NCBI RefSeq assembly: GCF_000730665.1
Contig: NZ_BBIV01000013.1
Coordinates: forward strand, 62,001-126,000
Length of the DNA: 64,000 nucleotides
Source: Pseudomonas plecoglossicida NBRC 103162 = DSM 15088
GTDB taxonomy: Bacteria; Pseudomonadota; Gammaproteobacteria; Pseudomonadales; Pseudomonadaceae
Direction of reading: 5' to 3'
The position numbers and the translations under genes are program-made. The notes beneath the pieces are model-generated. The model searched no databases and had not been told where the DNA came from. It saw only the letters and a list, made by a program, of their open reading frames with translations. Below are positions 17,618-26,500 of this stretch, in pieces (position 1 is the first letter of the stretch; each line of letters starts with the position of its first letter).

Positions 17618-19131
17618 AGAACACCTTCACGCAATCGATGGCCTGGCTGCATACCTGGGGTGGGCTGATCTTCGGCTGGCTGCTGTTCGCCATCTTCGTC
17701 ACCGGCACCTTGGCGGTGTTCGACAAGGAACTCAACCACGGGATGCAGCCGGAGATTCCGGCCAGCCAGGTGCCCCAGGCCGTTGCCGCGCAGCGCGCCA
17801 TCGCCTACCTGCAAGCCCATGAGCCGCAGGCCGGCAACTGGGGCGTGAGCTTGCCCACCGAGCGTTCGCCGGGCCTGCGCGTTTCCACCGGGGAGCGGCG
17901 TCACGGCGGCGGGGTGCAGCTCGACCCGCGCACCGGCGAGGCCGTCGCGGTACGCGACAGCGTCGGTGGCAACTTCTTCTTCCGCTTTCACTTCACCCTC
18001 GACCTGCCGCGCAACTGGGGCATCTTCGTGGTCGGTGCGCTGGCCCTGGTGATGCTTGCGGCGCTGGTCACCGGCATCGTCATCCACAAGAAGATCTTCA
18101 AGGAGTTCTTCACCTTCCGGCCCGACAAGGGCCAACGCTCCTGGCTGGACTTCCACAACGCCAGCGCGGTGCTGCTGCTGCCGTTCCACCTGATGATCAC
18201 CTACACCGGCCTGGTCATCTTCATGCTGATCTACATCCCGGCAGGGGTCGATGCGTTGTTCGAAGGTGACAACCGCGCCTATTTCCAGGCCCAGGGCAAC
18301 ACCCGCCTGGAGCAGCCTCGGGGCCTGAGCAAGCAACCGGCCGAACTGGTCGACGTGGCGCCGCTGCTGGCCCAGGCCGAGGCGCGCCTGGGCCCGATCG
18401 CCGGCTTCAACATCCGCAACCCCAACACCGCCGGGGCACGCATCGAGATCCGCCCCGAGCTGGGCAATCGCATTGCGCTGTCCAAGGGCCAGGCCATGGT
18501 CTTCGACGGGGTCAGCGGCCAGTTGCTCAGCGATGTGAGCGAGTGGCGAGCAGCGCCGTTGACCCAGCGGGTGATGGTCGGCCTGCATTTCGCCCAGTTC
18601 GGCGGCTACCCGATGCGCTGGTTGTATTTCGTCTGCGGCGTGATCAGCTGCGTGATGATTGCCAGTGGCTTGGTGCTGTTCTGTGTCAAGCGCGGGCGCA
18701 AGTACGCCGCTGCCGAGTCGCCCGGACATCGCGGGTATCGGCTGGCCGAGGTGTGCAACGTCGGCTTCGTCGCAGGATTGCTGCTGGCATGCGTGGGCTT
18801 GCTGTGGGCCAGCCGGTTGCTGCCGATGGACCTGACGCAGCGCGAGGCCTGGGAGGTGCGTGCGTTCTTTGCTGTGTGGCTGCTGGCGCTGCTGCATGCG
18901 AGCCTGCGCCCGGCGCGGCGAGCCTGGGTCGAGCAATTGGCGATGACGGCGTTGCTGTGTATCGGATTGGTTGGCCTGGGTACGCTGGATGATGCCTTGC
19001 GTCAGGGCGTGGCGATGTGCTCGCTGGTATTGGGCTTCCTGCTGGGCCTGGTTGCCTGGCGCGTTTGGCGCGCGGTCCCGGTGGCCGGCAAAGTCAGGGC
19101 AGGGCGCAGTGCGCAGGTGGACGCAAGATGA
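17614..19131 (+). CDS. PepSY-associated transmembrane protein (probable ferric-siderophore reductase)
   Basis: A 505-residue inner-membrane protein starting at ATG 17614. The first helix (WLHTWGGLIFGWLLFAIFVTGTLAVFDKELN) is the PepSY_TM signature. A periplasmic domain and helices near residues 140-165 and 190-215 follow, the latter with FHNASAVLLLPFHLMITYTG. Conserved His in these helices (FHLM, LHFAQFG) can ligate heme, as in FoxB/FiuB/PiuB-type reductases. Extra C-terminal helices make it longer than a minimal PepSY protein. Sitting between DUF3649 and DUF3325 behind a catecholate receptor, it probably reduces or helps release iron from the imported siderophore. Confidence 0.82.
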   Translation: MKNTFTQSMAWLHTWGGLIFGWLLFAIFVTGTLAVFDKELNHGMQPEIPASQVPQAVAAQRAIAYLQAHEPQAGNWGVSLPTERSPGLRVSTGERRHGGGVQLDPRTGEAVAVRDSVGGNFFFRFHFTLDLPRNWGIFVVGALALVMLAALVTGIVIHKKIFKEFFTFRPDKGQRSWLDFHNASAVLLLPFHLMITYTGLVIFMLIYIPAGVDALFEGDNRAYFQAQGNTRLEQPRGLSKQPAELVDVAPLLAQAEARLGPIAGFNIRNPNTAGARIEIRPELGNRIALSKGQAMVFDGVSGQLLSDVSEWRAAPLTQRVMVGLHFAQFGGYPMRWLYFVCGVISCVMIASGLVLFCVKRGRKYAAAESPGHRGYRLAEVCNVGFVAGLLLACVGLLWASRLLPMDLTQREAWEVRAFFAVWLLALLHASLRPARRAWVEQLAMTALLCIGLVGLGTLDDALRQGVAMCSLVLGFLLGLVAWRVWRAVPVAGKVRAGRSAQVDAR

Positions 19132-19469
19132 TGCTGATGACAGGAGGGTTGCTGTTTGCCTACGCCGGGATGCTTGGGCTTTGCCAGGGCATCGAGCGGC
19201 ATTACAAGCAGGTCTGGAACCAGGGGTGTCCAGCCACCTTGCGGCGCCTGTTGCGGGGTGCGGGATGGCTGGCGCTGGCGCTCAGCCTGTGGCTCTGCGC
19301 CCAGGCCTGGGGCTGGGCGATGGGGCCGGTGGCCTGGTTCGCGATGATGTCGCTGGCGGGGCTGCTGCTGGTCATGCTGTTGCCCTACCGGCCGCGATTG
19401 GCGGTGGGGCTGGTCGTCGCCCTGCCGCTGTGGGCATGCTTGCAGTGGGTCAGTCGAGTGGCGCAGTGA
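19128..19469 (+). CDS. DUF3325 small membrane protein of the iron operon
   Basis: A 113-residue hydrophobic protein. ATG 19128 overlaps the PepSY stop (ATGATGA). Three to four predicted helices are visible (GGLLFAYAGMLGLCQGIERH; LARGAG-like WLALALSLWLCAQAWGW; SLAGLLLVMLLPY), with the early ERHYKQVW motif. It fits DUF3325, the habitual third partner of DUF3649 and PepSY. Its role is unknown beyond this linkage. It ends the operon, and the TauE gene converges on it 13 bp downstream. Confidence 0.72.
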   Translation: MMLMTGGLLFAYAGMLGLCQGIERHYKQVWNQGCPATLRRLLRGAGWLALALSLWLCAQAWGWAMGPVAWFAMMSLAGLLLVMLLPYRPRLAVGLVVALPLWACLQWVSRVAQ

Positions 19470-19482
19470 CCCCAGGCGCCAT

Positions 19483-20268
19483 TCAGAACGCCAGCTTGTA
19501 GCCGATCAGCAGCAGCATCGCCGCCAGGCACGGCCGCAGCACGCGGTCGGAGATGCGGCCGGTGAGGTGGCTGCCCAGGTAGATGCCTGGCAGCGAACCG
19601 AGCAGCAGGTAGCCCAGCAGCGACCAGTCCATGTTGCCCATGCCGGCATGGCCAAGGCCTGCCACCAGCGTGAGGGGCACGGCGTGGGCGATCTCGGTGC
19701 CGACCAGGCGGCGGGTGGCCAGGAACGGGTAGAGCAGGAACAGTGCCACAGTGCCCAGCGCGCCGGCACCGATCGAGGTGAGGGTGACCATGACCCCGAG
19801 CACGACGCCGGTCAGCACCGTGAGGATGTTCAGGTTGCGGTCGCTGAGGTGGTAGTGGTCACCGGCATGGCGGCTGGCAAAGGCTTGCAGACGCGACTTG
19901 AACAGGATCGCCAGCGCGGTGAGGATCAGCACCACCGCCAGGCCCTGCTTGATGACGGCATTGAGCGACGACGTGTCGGTGTGCAGGGTGCTGAGGAACC
20001 ACAGGGTCAGAGCTGCCGCCGGCACGCTGCCCAGGCTGAGCAGGCCGGTGATCTTCCAGTCGATGTTCTTGTTGCGGCCATGCACCCAGACGCCGCTGGC
20101 CTTGGTGATGGCGGCATAGAGCAGGTCGGTGCCCACGGCGGTGGCGGGGTTGATACCGAACCAGAGCAGGATTGGCGTCATCAGCGAACCGCCACCCACG
20201 CCGGTCATGCCGACGATGAAGCCCACCACCAGTCCGGCGAGGGTGAAACCGAAAGAACCTACATCCAT
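19483..20268 (-). CDS. TauE/SafE family sulfite/organosulfonate exporter
   Basis: A 261-residue membrane protein with about eight helices and the two inverted family halves: GFIVGMTGVGGGSLMTPILLW near the start and GVVLGVMVTLTSIGAGALGTV in the second half. Both glycine-rich motifs mark the 4-TMS repeats of TauE/SafE (DUF81). Such carriers move sulfite, sulfoacetate or related anions, but the substrate cannot be read from sequence. It is transcribed alone, convergent with the iron operon, and no sulfur gene is adjacent. Confidence 0.85.
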   Translation of the reverse strand: MDVGSFGFTLAGLVVGFIVGMTGVGGGSLMTPILLWFGINPATAVGTDLLYAAITKASGVWVHGRNKNIDWKITGLLSLGSVPAAALTLWFLSTLHTDTSSLNAVIKQGLAVVLILTALAILFKSRLQAFASRHAGDHYHLSDRNLNILTVLTGVVLGVMVTLTSIGAGALGTVALFLLYPFLATRRLVGTEIAHAVPLTLVAGLGHAGMGNMDWSLLGYLLLGSLPGIYLGSHLTGRISDRVLRPCLAAMLLLIGYKLAF

Positions 20269-20377
20269 ACGCTACTCGACTGCCCAGCTTTGCCCGTGAT
20301 CGGATGGTCGCCAGCATATAGGGAGTTTTTTATAGCCAAATAGACTTGTTCGTTATTAGGTTATAACCCACTGCCGA

Positions 20378-20913
20378 TCAACGCTCGGTCATCACCACCA
20401 TCACATAGGCATCGCCACCGTCTTCGCTTTCCGACAGGTAGATGTGCCCCACCTGGCTGTCGAAGTACGCCGTCTCCTGCGGGCCGATGCGCACGGCTTC
20501 GCCGGTTTCGAACTCGATGCGCACACGCCCGCTCAGCACCACCGCGAACTCCTGCCCGGGGTGGCGGATGAAATCGTCGAACTGGCCGCGTTCGCGCGCG
20601 ATGATGCGGGCAAGGAATCGACCACCACGGTCACAGGTACTGGGGCGCTTACCGGCCCGCTGGCGCGAAACAGTTGGGCGATGTCGACATTCAGCGCCCG
20701 CGCCGCGGCGGCGAGTTTTTCGTAGCCCACCGAGACCTGCGCCAGCTCCATTTTCGACAAGGTCGAGACCGGTACACCACTGAGCGCGGACAATTGCTTG
20801 AGGGTCAGCTGGCGGGCCTTGCGCACCTGGCGCAGGCGCCCGCCGACCTCGGCGCGATCGAGCAGAGGCAGGGCATCGGGGCGGCCTGTGGCGGCAGGGC
20901 GGTCATCGGGCAT
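20378..20913 (-). pseudogene. XRE-cupin transcriptional regulator, frameshifted
   Basis: Read on the minus strand from ATG 20911-20913, the N-terminal half is a normal XRE helix-turn-helix (VGGRLRQVRKARQLTLKQLS, then VPVSTLSKMELAQVSVGYEKL). After PVPVTV the frame runs off into a meaningless tail that stops at about 20533. A different frame resumes the expected cupin domain (RFLARIIARERGQFDDFIRH, then GQEFAVVLSGRVRIEF) and ends VMVVMTER at 20378. The total length of 536 nt is one base short of a multiple of 3. That is consistent with a single-base loss around 20615-20635. Intact relatives control nearby amine or amino-acid catabolic genes. It is either a pseudogene or a sequencing error. Confidence 0.8.
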
Positions 20914-20931
20914 TCGCGGCTCTCGGTATAG

Positions 20932-21237
20932 GAGCTCGATATCGCCCTGGGCATCTACAACATCGAAGCCATGACCACCTTGGCGATTCGACGCCCGAGC
21001 CACAGCTGGGCCGGCCTGCGCTCCTTCGTCGCGGATGGCGACCTGGTGATCGGCTTCGATGCGCAGATGCCGGCGTTCTTCTGGCTGGCGGCGCAAGGCG
21101 GCTATGGTATCCAGTCGGCAGCCGGTGCTTCGCGCCTGGCCGCCGACCTGCTGCTCGGGCAACCGCTGTGCCCGAGCCTGATCGCCCAGGGGGTGGCGCC
21201 CGAGCGCCTGTCCCCGGCACGTTTCCAGTCATCCTGA
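20932..21237 (+). pseudogene. 3' remnant of an FAD-dependent oxidoreductase (DadA/DAO family)
   Basis: Only about the last 100 codons survive, in frame from 20932 to the stop at 21237. They contain TTLAIRRPSHSWAGLRSFVADGD, GFDAQMPAFFWLAAQGGYGI and AAGASRLAADLLLG, the C-terminal FAD-domain pattern of the DAO fold. A stop (TAG at 20929) precedes it, and the N-terminal GxGxxG region is absent. The divergent regulator starts only ~18 bp away at 20913, so several hundred bases of gene and promoter have been lost. AAGGAG at the end of this fragment serves the RidA gene. Confidence 0.8.
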
Positions 21238-21249
21238 AAGGAGTTCCCC

Positions 21250-21627
21250 ATGAGCAACGACATCCAGCGTTTCCCCAGCAGCCTGCCATTCCCGTTCTCG
21301 CGTGCCGTGAAGGCCGGCGGTTTCCTGTTCCTCTCCGGGCAGGTGCCGATGAGTGCCGGCGGCGAGGTGGTGCGCGGTGATATCCAGACCCAGACCCGCG
21401 CTGCCTGCGAGCGTATTGCCGAAAGCCTGGAGGCGTGCGGCGCGCGCTTTGATCAGGTGGTCAAGGTGACCGTGTGGCTGTCCGACATGGCCCACTTCGC
21501 CGGTTTCAACGAGGTCTACAAAACCTTCTTCGGCGATGCGTTGCCAGTGCGTTCCACCGTCGCTTCGGCGCTGGCGCTGGGGGTGGATGTGGAAATCGAA
21601 GTGCAAGCGTATGTCGGCGAGCGCTGA
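21250..21627 (+). CDS. RidA family (enamine/imine deaminase-like) protein
   Basis: A 125-residue protein from ATG 21250, with AAGGAG 8 nt upstream. The family pattern is complete: FSRAVKAGGFLFLSGQVP near the start, a central QTRAACERIAESLEACG, VVKVTVWLSDMAHFAGFNEVY and the end PVRSTVASALALGVDVEIEV. The Arg of VRSTVA corresponds to the catalytic Arg of RidA. It would hydrolyse reactive imines made by amino-acid oxidases. That fits its place right after the DAO-type oxidase remnant, whose loss may have left this gene without its original task. Confidence 0.88.
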   Translation: MSNDIQRFPSSLPFPFSRAVKAGGFLFLSGQVPMSAGGEVVRGDIQTQTRAACERIAESLEACGARFDQVVKVTVWLSDMAHFAGFNEVYKTFFGDALPVRSTVASALALGVDVEIEVQAYVGER

Positions 21628-21634
21628 GTAGAAC

Positions 21635-21660
21635 CCTTTCGCGGGCGTGCCCGCGAAAGG
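21635..21660. repeat. GC-rich palindrome (REP-like hairpin)
   Basis: CCTTTCGCGGGC / GCCCGCGAAAGG forms a perfect 12-bp stem with a 2-nt centre, between the ridA-like gene and the membrane-protein gene. This is a common pseudomonad REP core. It could also attenuate transcription, but no T-run follows. Confidence 0.7.
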
Positions 21661-21697
21661 ACCTTGGCGCGCACAACAAAAATAACCTGAGGTTCAC

Positions 21698-22762
21698 ATG
21701 CAAGAGCAACTGAAGATCGCCGGGGCCTTCGTCGGCGTGATCGTGGGAGCGGGCTTCGCGTCCGGGCGGGAATTGCTGTTGTTCTTTGTCGATTTTGGCG
21801 TCTGGGGCCTGGTCGGTGCGCTGGTCAGCGCCGCCTTGTTCACCTTCCTCGGCATGGCCCTGGCCGGGCTTGGCAACCGCCAGCGCGCGACCTCGCACAA
21901 AGATGTGATCCAGGCCATCTGCGGGCGCCACTTGGGCCTGTTCGTCGACTGGCTGATCACCTTCTTCATGTTCGCCGTGACCGTGGTCATGCTGGCCGGC
22001 GGCGGTGCCTTGCTGGAGCAGCAGTTCGGTATTCCGGCGCTGACCGGCAGTGTGCTGGTGACCCTGCTGGTGGTGGGCATCGTGTGCCTGGACGTGCGCA
22101 AGGTGATCGTCGCCATCGGCGCCATCACGCCGCTGCTGATCCTGGTGGCCTCGGCCATCGCGCTGTACGCCGTGTTCACTCGCGGGCAGAGTTTCGCCAT
22201 GCTCGATCAACTGGCCAGTCAGCAGCAGGCAGGTACGCGCCACTGGTTGCTGGGGGCTTTTTTGTATGTGTCGTACAACATCGTCGCGGGTGCGCCGATC
22301 CTGGCGATTCTGGGCGGCTCGGCCAAGGGCGAGAAGACGGCGGTGTGGGGCGGCTTGCTTGGGGGCGCGGCACTGGGCGGGCTGATGCTGGTGATGAGTG
22401 CCGGGTTGCTGTCGCGCCTGGACAGCGTCGCCGATTTGCCGATGCCGATGCTGTCGATCGCCAATGAGGTTTCACCGCTGTTGGGGCTGGTGATGTGCCT
22501 GATCATCTTCGGGATGATCGTCAACACGGCGGTGGGCACCTTGTTCTCGTTCCTGTCGCGGCTGCTGCCGGCGGGCACGGCGAAGTTCCGCTGGGGCTCG
22601 GTGGTGACGGGGGCGGCGGCGTTTGTCTGCAGCCTGGTGGGGTTCATCAGCCTGGTGGGTGAGGTGTATCCGCTGTTTGGGTACCTGGGGTTCGTGCTGA
22701 TGGCGGCGGTGTTGCTGGCCTGGGTGCGGCGGGGGAGGCAGGGGAAGGTGGTGGTGGCTTAG
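21698..22762 (+). CDS. YkvI-like multi-spanning membrane protein (putative transporter)
   Basis: A 354-residue protein with about ten hydrophobic helices. The opening IAGAFVGVIVGAGFASGRELL is the APC-superfamily-like GAGFASG motif of YkvI proteins. Later helices include YVSYNIVAGAPILAILGG and LGLVMCLIIFGMIVNTAVGT. It resembles amino-acid or polyamine carriers of the LeuT fold, but the substrate is not known. It probably belonged with the oxidase and RidA genes as an uptake system for the substrate of the lost pathway. Its stop (TAG 22760-22762) coincides with the first base of the degenerate IS element, so the insertion abuts its 3' end. Confidence 0.72.
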   Translation: MQEQLKIAGAFVGVIVGAGFASGRELLLFFVDFGVWGLVGALVSAALFTFLGMALAGLGNRQRATSHKDVIQAICGRHLGLFVDWLITFFMFAVTVVMLAGGGALLEQQFGIPALTGSVLVTLLVVGIVCLDVRKVIVAIGAITPLLILVASAIALYAVFTRGQSFAMLDQLASQQQAGTRHWLLGAFLYVSYNIVAGAPILAILGGSAKGEKTAVWGGLLGGAALGGLMLVMSAGLLSRLDSVADLPMPMLSIANEVSPLLGLVMCLIIFGMIVNTAVGTLFSFLSRLLPAGTAKFRWGSVVTGAAAFVCSLVGFISLVGEVYPLFGYLGFVLMAAVLLAWVRRGRQGKVVVA

Positions 22763-23344
22763 GCTTTGTACGAAATCCCGAGAAACCCAATCGGCGTTCT
22801 TGTTTCTGTCTTTCCCGGGATTCCGTGAAGAACCGAAAAAAAGGGGGGCTAACGAGCCTGTCGATCTCACTCTAGGCCTAAGTCGCGGTGGCCTGACAAC
22901 CAAAATCCACATGCTCTGCGACGCCAACGAGACACTGTTGCGCTTCCTTCTCTCTGGCGGTCAAGCCAGTGATAGCTACGCCCAACCCCTGTTGGACGAA
23001 GTCAGCATTCCATAGAGCCAAAGTGGCCGTCCGCGTAAACGCTGTAAATGGTTGCTTGCCGACAAGGGCTGCGACGCCGGAGCGCTGCGCCGCCCCTGCG
23101 ACCAATATCGAATGCAGCCCGTCATTCCTATGCGCTCGATGAAGCGCAACCCCAAGCCTGGCTTACCCAGACTGTTTGATCGGCCCAAGTACCGACAGCG
23201 CAACATCATCGCGCGCATGTACGGCTGGCTGAAAGAGAACCGTCGGATCGTGACACGCTTCGAAGAGCCCGCGAAAAGCTATGCCGCTATGGTTTGTTGG
23301 TGTGTTCCATGCGGTATTTACGACACCTTTTTTCGTACAGAGCC
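22762..23344 (+). mobile_element. degenerate IS5-family insertion sequence
   Basis: The element is bounded by imperfect terminal inverted repeats: GGCTTTGTACGAAA at 22762-22775 and TTTCGTACAGAGCC at 23331-23344 (13 of 14 match when one is inverted). Between them only the C-terminal part of a DDE transposase remains. The total of 583 bp is short for this IS group, so the 5' part of the transposase is deleted. A clear target-site duplication is not visible. Confidence 0.78.
22854..23344 (+). pseudogene. IS5-family transposase remnant
   Basis: The frame through 22854-23012 carries LSRGGLTTKIHMLCDAN and FLLSGGQASDSYAQPLLDE. It meets an in-frame TAG at 23013-23015 and resumes as KRCKWLLADKGCDAGALRR, then QPVIPMRSMKRNPKPGLPRL and ERNIIARMYGWLKENRR-like sequence (RQRNIIARMYGWLKENRRIV). 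After KSYAAMV a frameshift moves the expected end (CSMRYLRHLFSYRA) to another frame. The ADKGxD and RxxxExxxxxxKENRRI blocks are the DDE second Asp and Glu regions. Start, first Asp region and an open frame are missing, so it is inactive. Confidence 0.85.
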
Positions 23345-23550
23345 TCGCGCTGATGGCCATGCAGGCCTATTCGCGGGTAACCCCGCTCTCACAAGTGACG
23401 CACATGGAGAGCAGTCAAACATGAATGTGTGCTTTAGAAAACTGACATTTTTATCAGTTGTGGAAAAGCCACATGTCCTTAGTATTTGCCAAGCGCAGTG
23501 AGAAACAATAATCAAATTTGTATTTCGGTTTTACTTTGGAAGGAGAAGTC

Positions 23551-26500
23551 ATGGCCACCTCAAAAGATACTGCTCACGGCACTTCACCGGTAAAATCCTG
23601 CGAAGGTCTTTATACGAAGTTACCAGGCCTAGGCACCATCACCGTCAACCCGATGACGGGAGACGGTCAGTTCAAACTTCCGATTGCGAACCTAGGCAGT
23701 GCCGACGGAGGGGCTTTTTTTGAGCTGGCACTAACCAGCGCTTGTAATAATCCGGTGTTGCATCTGATACCGATTGGCACTTGGTCGCAATCATTCAAGT
23801 TGTCCGGGGGTGCGGATGACCCGCGCATCGATATGGACTATGAGCTTGATTTCGACGAGGTTATGCACCCAGATGGACGTTCGATCAAGGCGCATTTGAA
23901 TAATAAGGGCCGTACCGATGGTTCGGACTTTGTACTGGACGCGGTAACGTTCGCCAAGGCCAGGACGGAGTATGCCATCCAACAGCAAAGGGGCAGCCGC
24001 GAAGCCACTGAAGCTGAGCTGGAAAACATGACAGATGCTGAGTTGAAGGCGCACCAAGAAAAGTACTCGCATTTTAAGGAAATCGATAATAAAACCGTCG
24101 GGCTCATTGCCAAGAACGGCGTTGTGTACGAGTTCGAATGCTGGGGTACAGGGCGGCCGCACAGTATCTCAAATATGTTATTGACGCGTGTCGCGCAGCC
24201 GAGAGCCCGGGCGTTAACGTTCTCATGGAAAAATCAAAATTCTGATAAGCCGAGGTTGGCGTCCATCAATGATGGCCTCGGTGATTTGCTGAGTGTGACT
24301 TGGACATCCGACAAAAAATTCCAGTTGGCGGTGTACCCTAATACGCCTCGTGCAATGACCTATGATGTCAGCCTGAAGGACAACGCCTGGGAAATCGAAG
24401 TAGAGGGGGATGACCCTCTGGCGGAAAACCAGGTTTATCGCATTGATACGACCGCTGGCAAGATTAATGGCATTGAGCTGAAGACAAAGTATGGAACATT
24501 CAACAACGTTGATAAAGTTCGGGTCGATCAGGAAGTGTTGACGTATAAAGAAGGTAAAATCTTGCGCCATGAGATTGCAATGGCCGACAAATTGGATTCT
24601 AGCGCTCACGAGTATACGTATCAAACTGAAAAAACCACCGTAGTGGCCAAGCACGGTGCCGAAGAGGTTGCCAAACGAACCCTTGAATACAAGGAAGGCA
24701 TGCAAGTTGCAGAAGAGAACGTTGTCAAAGGGGTAACTACTCGGCGCCGTTTTTCCACCGAAATGGATGAAAAACAGGGCAGGATAACGTTCACGACGTC
24801 AAGCAAGGTAGGTGACAACTCTGAACAGAAAAGCGAGATTACATTAGATGCGTTGGGTAATCTCGTCAAATTGATCGAAGGTGATCAGATCATTGAGTGG
24901 AGTTATTTTAATAACTATCGGAATTTCGAGGTCAGAGAGTGGCGAGTAGCGCGGGCCGAGAAAAATATAGCGGCTTATATTTATCGAACATTGTTCGGCG
25001 TTATAAATACTGACGTGGCCCCCATCGTCTTCGGCAGCAACAGTGGTTTGACCAGTAGTGTGTTTTCCTATTCGTCCGTATTGTCATCCGTTGCCGCGTG
25101 TGATTATGCAAAGGCGTCCTTCAATCTACCGGTAGAAATTAATTATCCCGGCGATTTCGACGGACTCTCCGTTCATGTGGAGTCGCAGAAGGTCAGCCGG
25201 GTCGTGAACGGCAAACCCAAGGTGGTGCAGGTGACCTACTTTGGCTATGAAAAATTGCCTTGCAAACCCAGGGATGGCGTATCGCGATCTCACATCGTCG
25301 TACCGACGAAGAAACTCACGGTGCTCAATCCGGAAATCGAAGACGTGGATCTCACCGAGATTCAACACGGTTTGGCAAAAAAAGGGGCCGCCGATTGGTT
25401 TTCGCTATTGGACAAGCAGATTGATAAAGCCCAATCCGATGACGAGAAGGATGCCTATAAAGCACAAAAAAGCTTTCTTGAAGAAAGCCTGAAAGCGCAG
25501 AGCAAGTTAAATTCGAAAGGGTTCAAACTGAAAAACTTGAATGCTACAAATATCCAGGTCGAGGAGTTGACTTATTATACGGATGAAGAATCACCCGCTT
25601 TTGGAAATGTCAAATCACAGACCAGTTATTTGATCGACAAGGATGGCAAAGAGGTCGAGAAGTCGCGCAAGAGGACGTCTATCGAGCATGCTGCCGATGC
25701 CGAAGATAAACGCGAGCACGCCATTACCATTAAAGTCAAGGCCGATAAAATAGAACTGGTGTCAAGCCAGAAACGTGCTGGGGTGGACGAGCACATTCTG
25801 CAGACACAGGACAGCGATGGCCTACAAACCCATTGGGTGTACGGCAAGAACGGTTTGGTGGCGAGTGAGCAGCATAAACTGGGCCATGTAGAGACAGCCA
25901 AGATTGTCTACAGCACCGACCTGCTTGACAGCGGTCTGATGCGTTATCAAGTGTCCGATAGCGAGTCAGGTGACGGGCTACGTGTGACGTTCGATGGCCT
26001 GGGGCGTGAATGCGAGGTGTATCGGTCGCGGGATGGCAAGGCTTGGCTGTTATGGTCGCAGGTTAGCTATGACAGCAAGGGGCGTACCAGCAAGAGTACC
26101 GAGTACGACTATGACGGAGTGGGTAAACGGCTCTCCAGCCATGAAACCAGTTGGGCATTTGATAAAACGAAGAAAAACTGCACGATCACGAAAATTTTGC
26201 GTGGCGGTGATAACAAGGAGATAGGCCGTAGCTCGCAGGTTGTGGCATCGACAGATGAGGGGCTCAGCGTGACACGGGGCACTTTGAAAACGCTCCGTAA
26301 GTTAGACGTTACGAGCAAAAGCCTTACCGTGATTGAAAGCAATAGCGACGGGAAAGCTTCCCAGGTGGAACGCACCGTTGCTTTTAACGCTGCGGGCTTG
26401 CCTACATCGCTGAAAATCACCTCCGGTCTCGACAAGCAACGCAAAGTGCTCTTTGAATCGGCCAACAACTACAACGCCGAAGGGCTGCTCGAAAGCCAGA

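Noticed and set aside
20378..20913. Two independent overlapping regulators in place of one
   Set aside because: The HTH and cupin parts are in different frames but together give one normal XRE-cupin protein one base short, so a frameshift is the simpler reading.
23345..23550. Possible small gene between the IS remnant and the Rhs gene
   Set aside because: The open frame there is only the out-of-frame tail of the transposase. No start with a ribosome site was seen.
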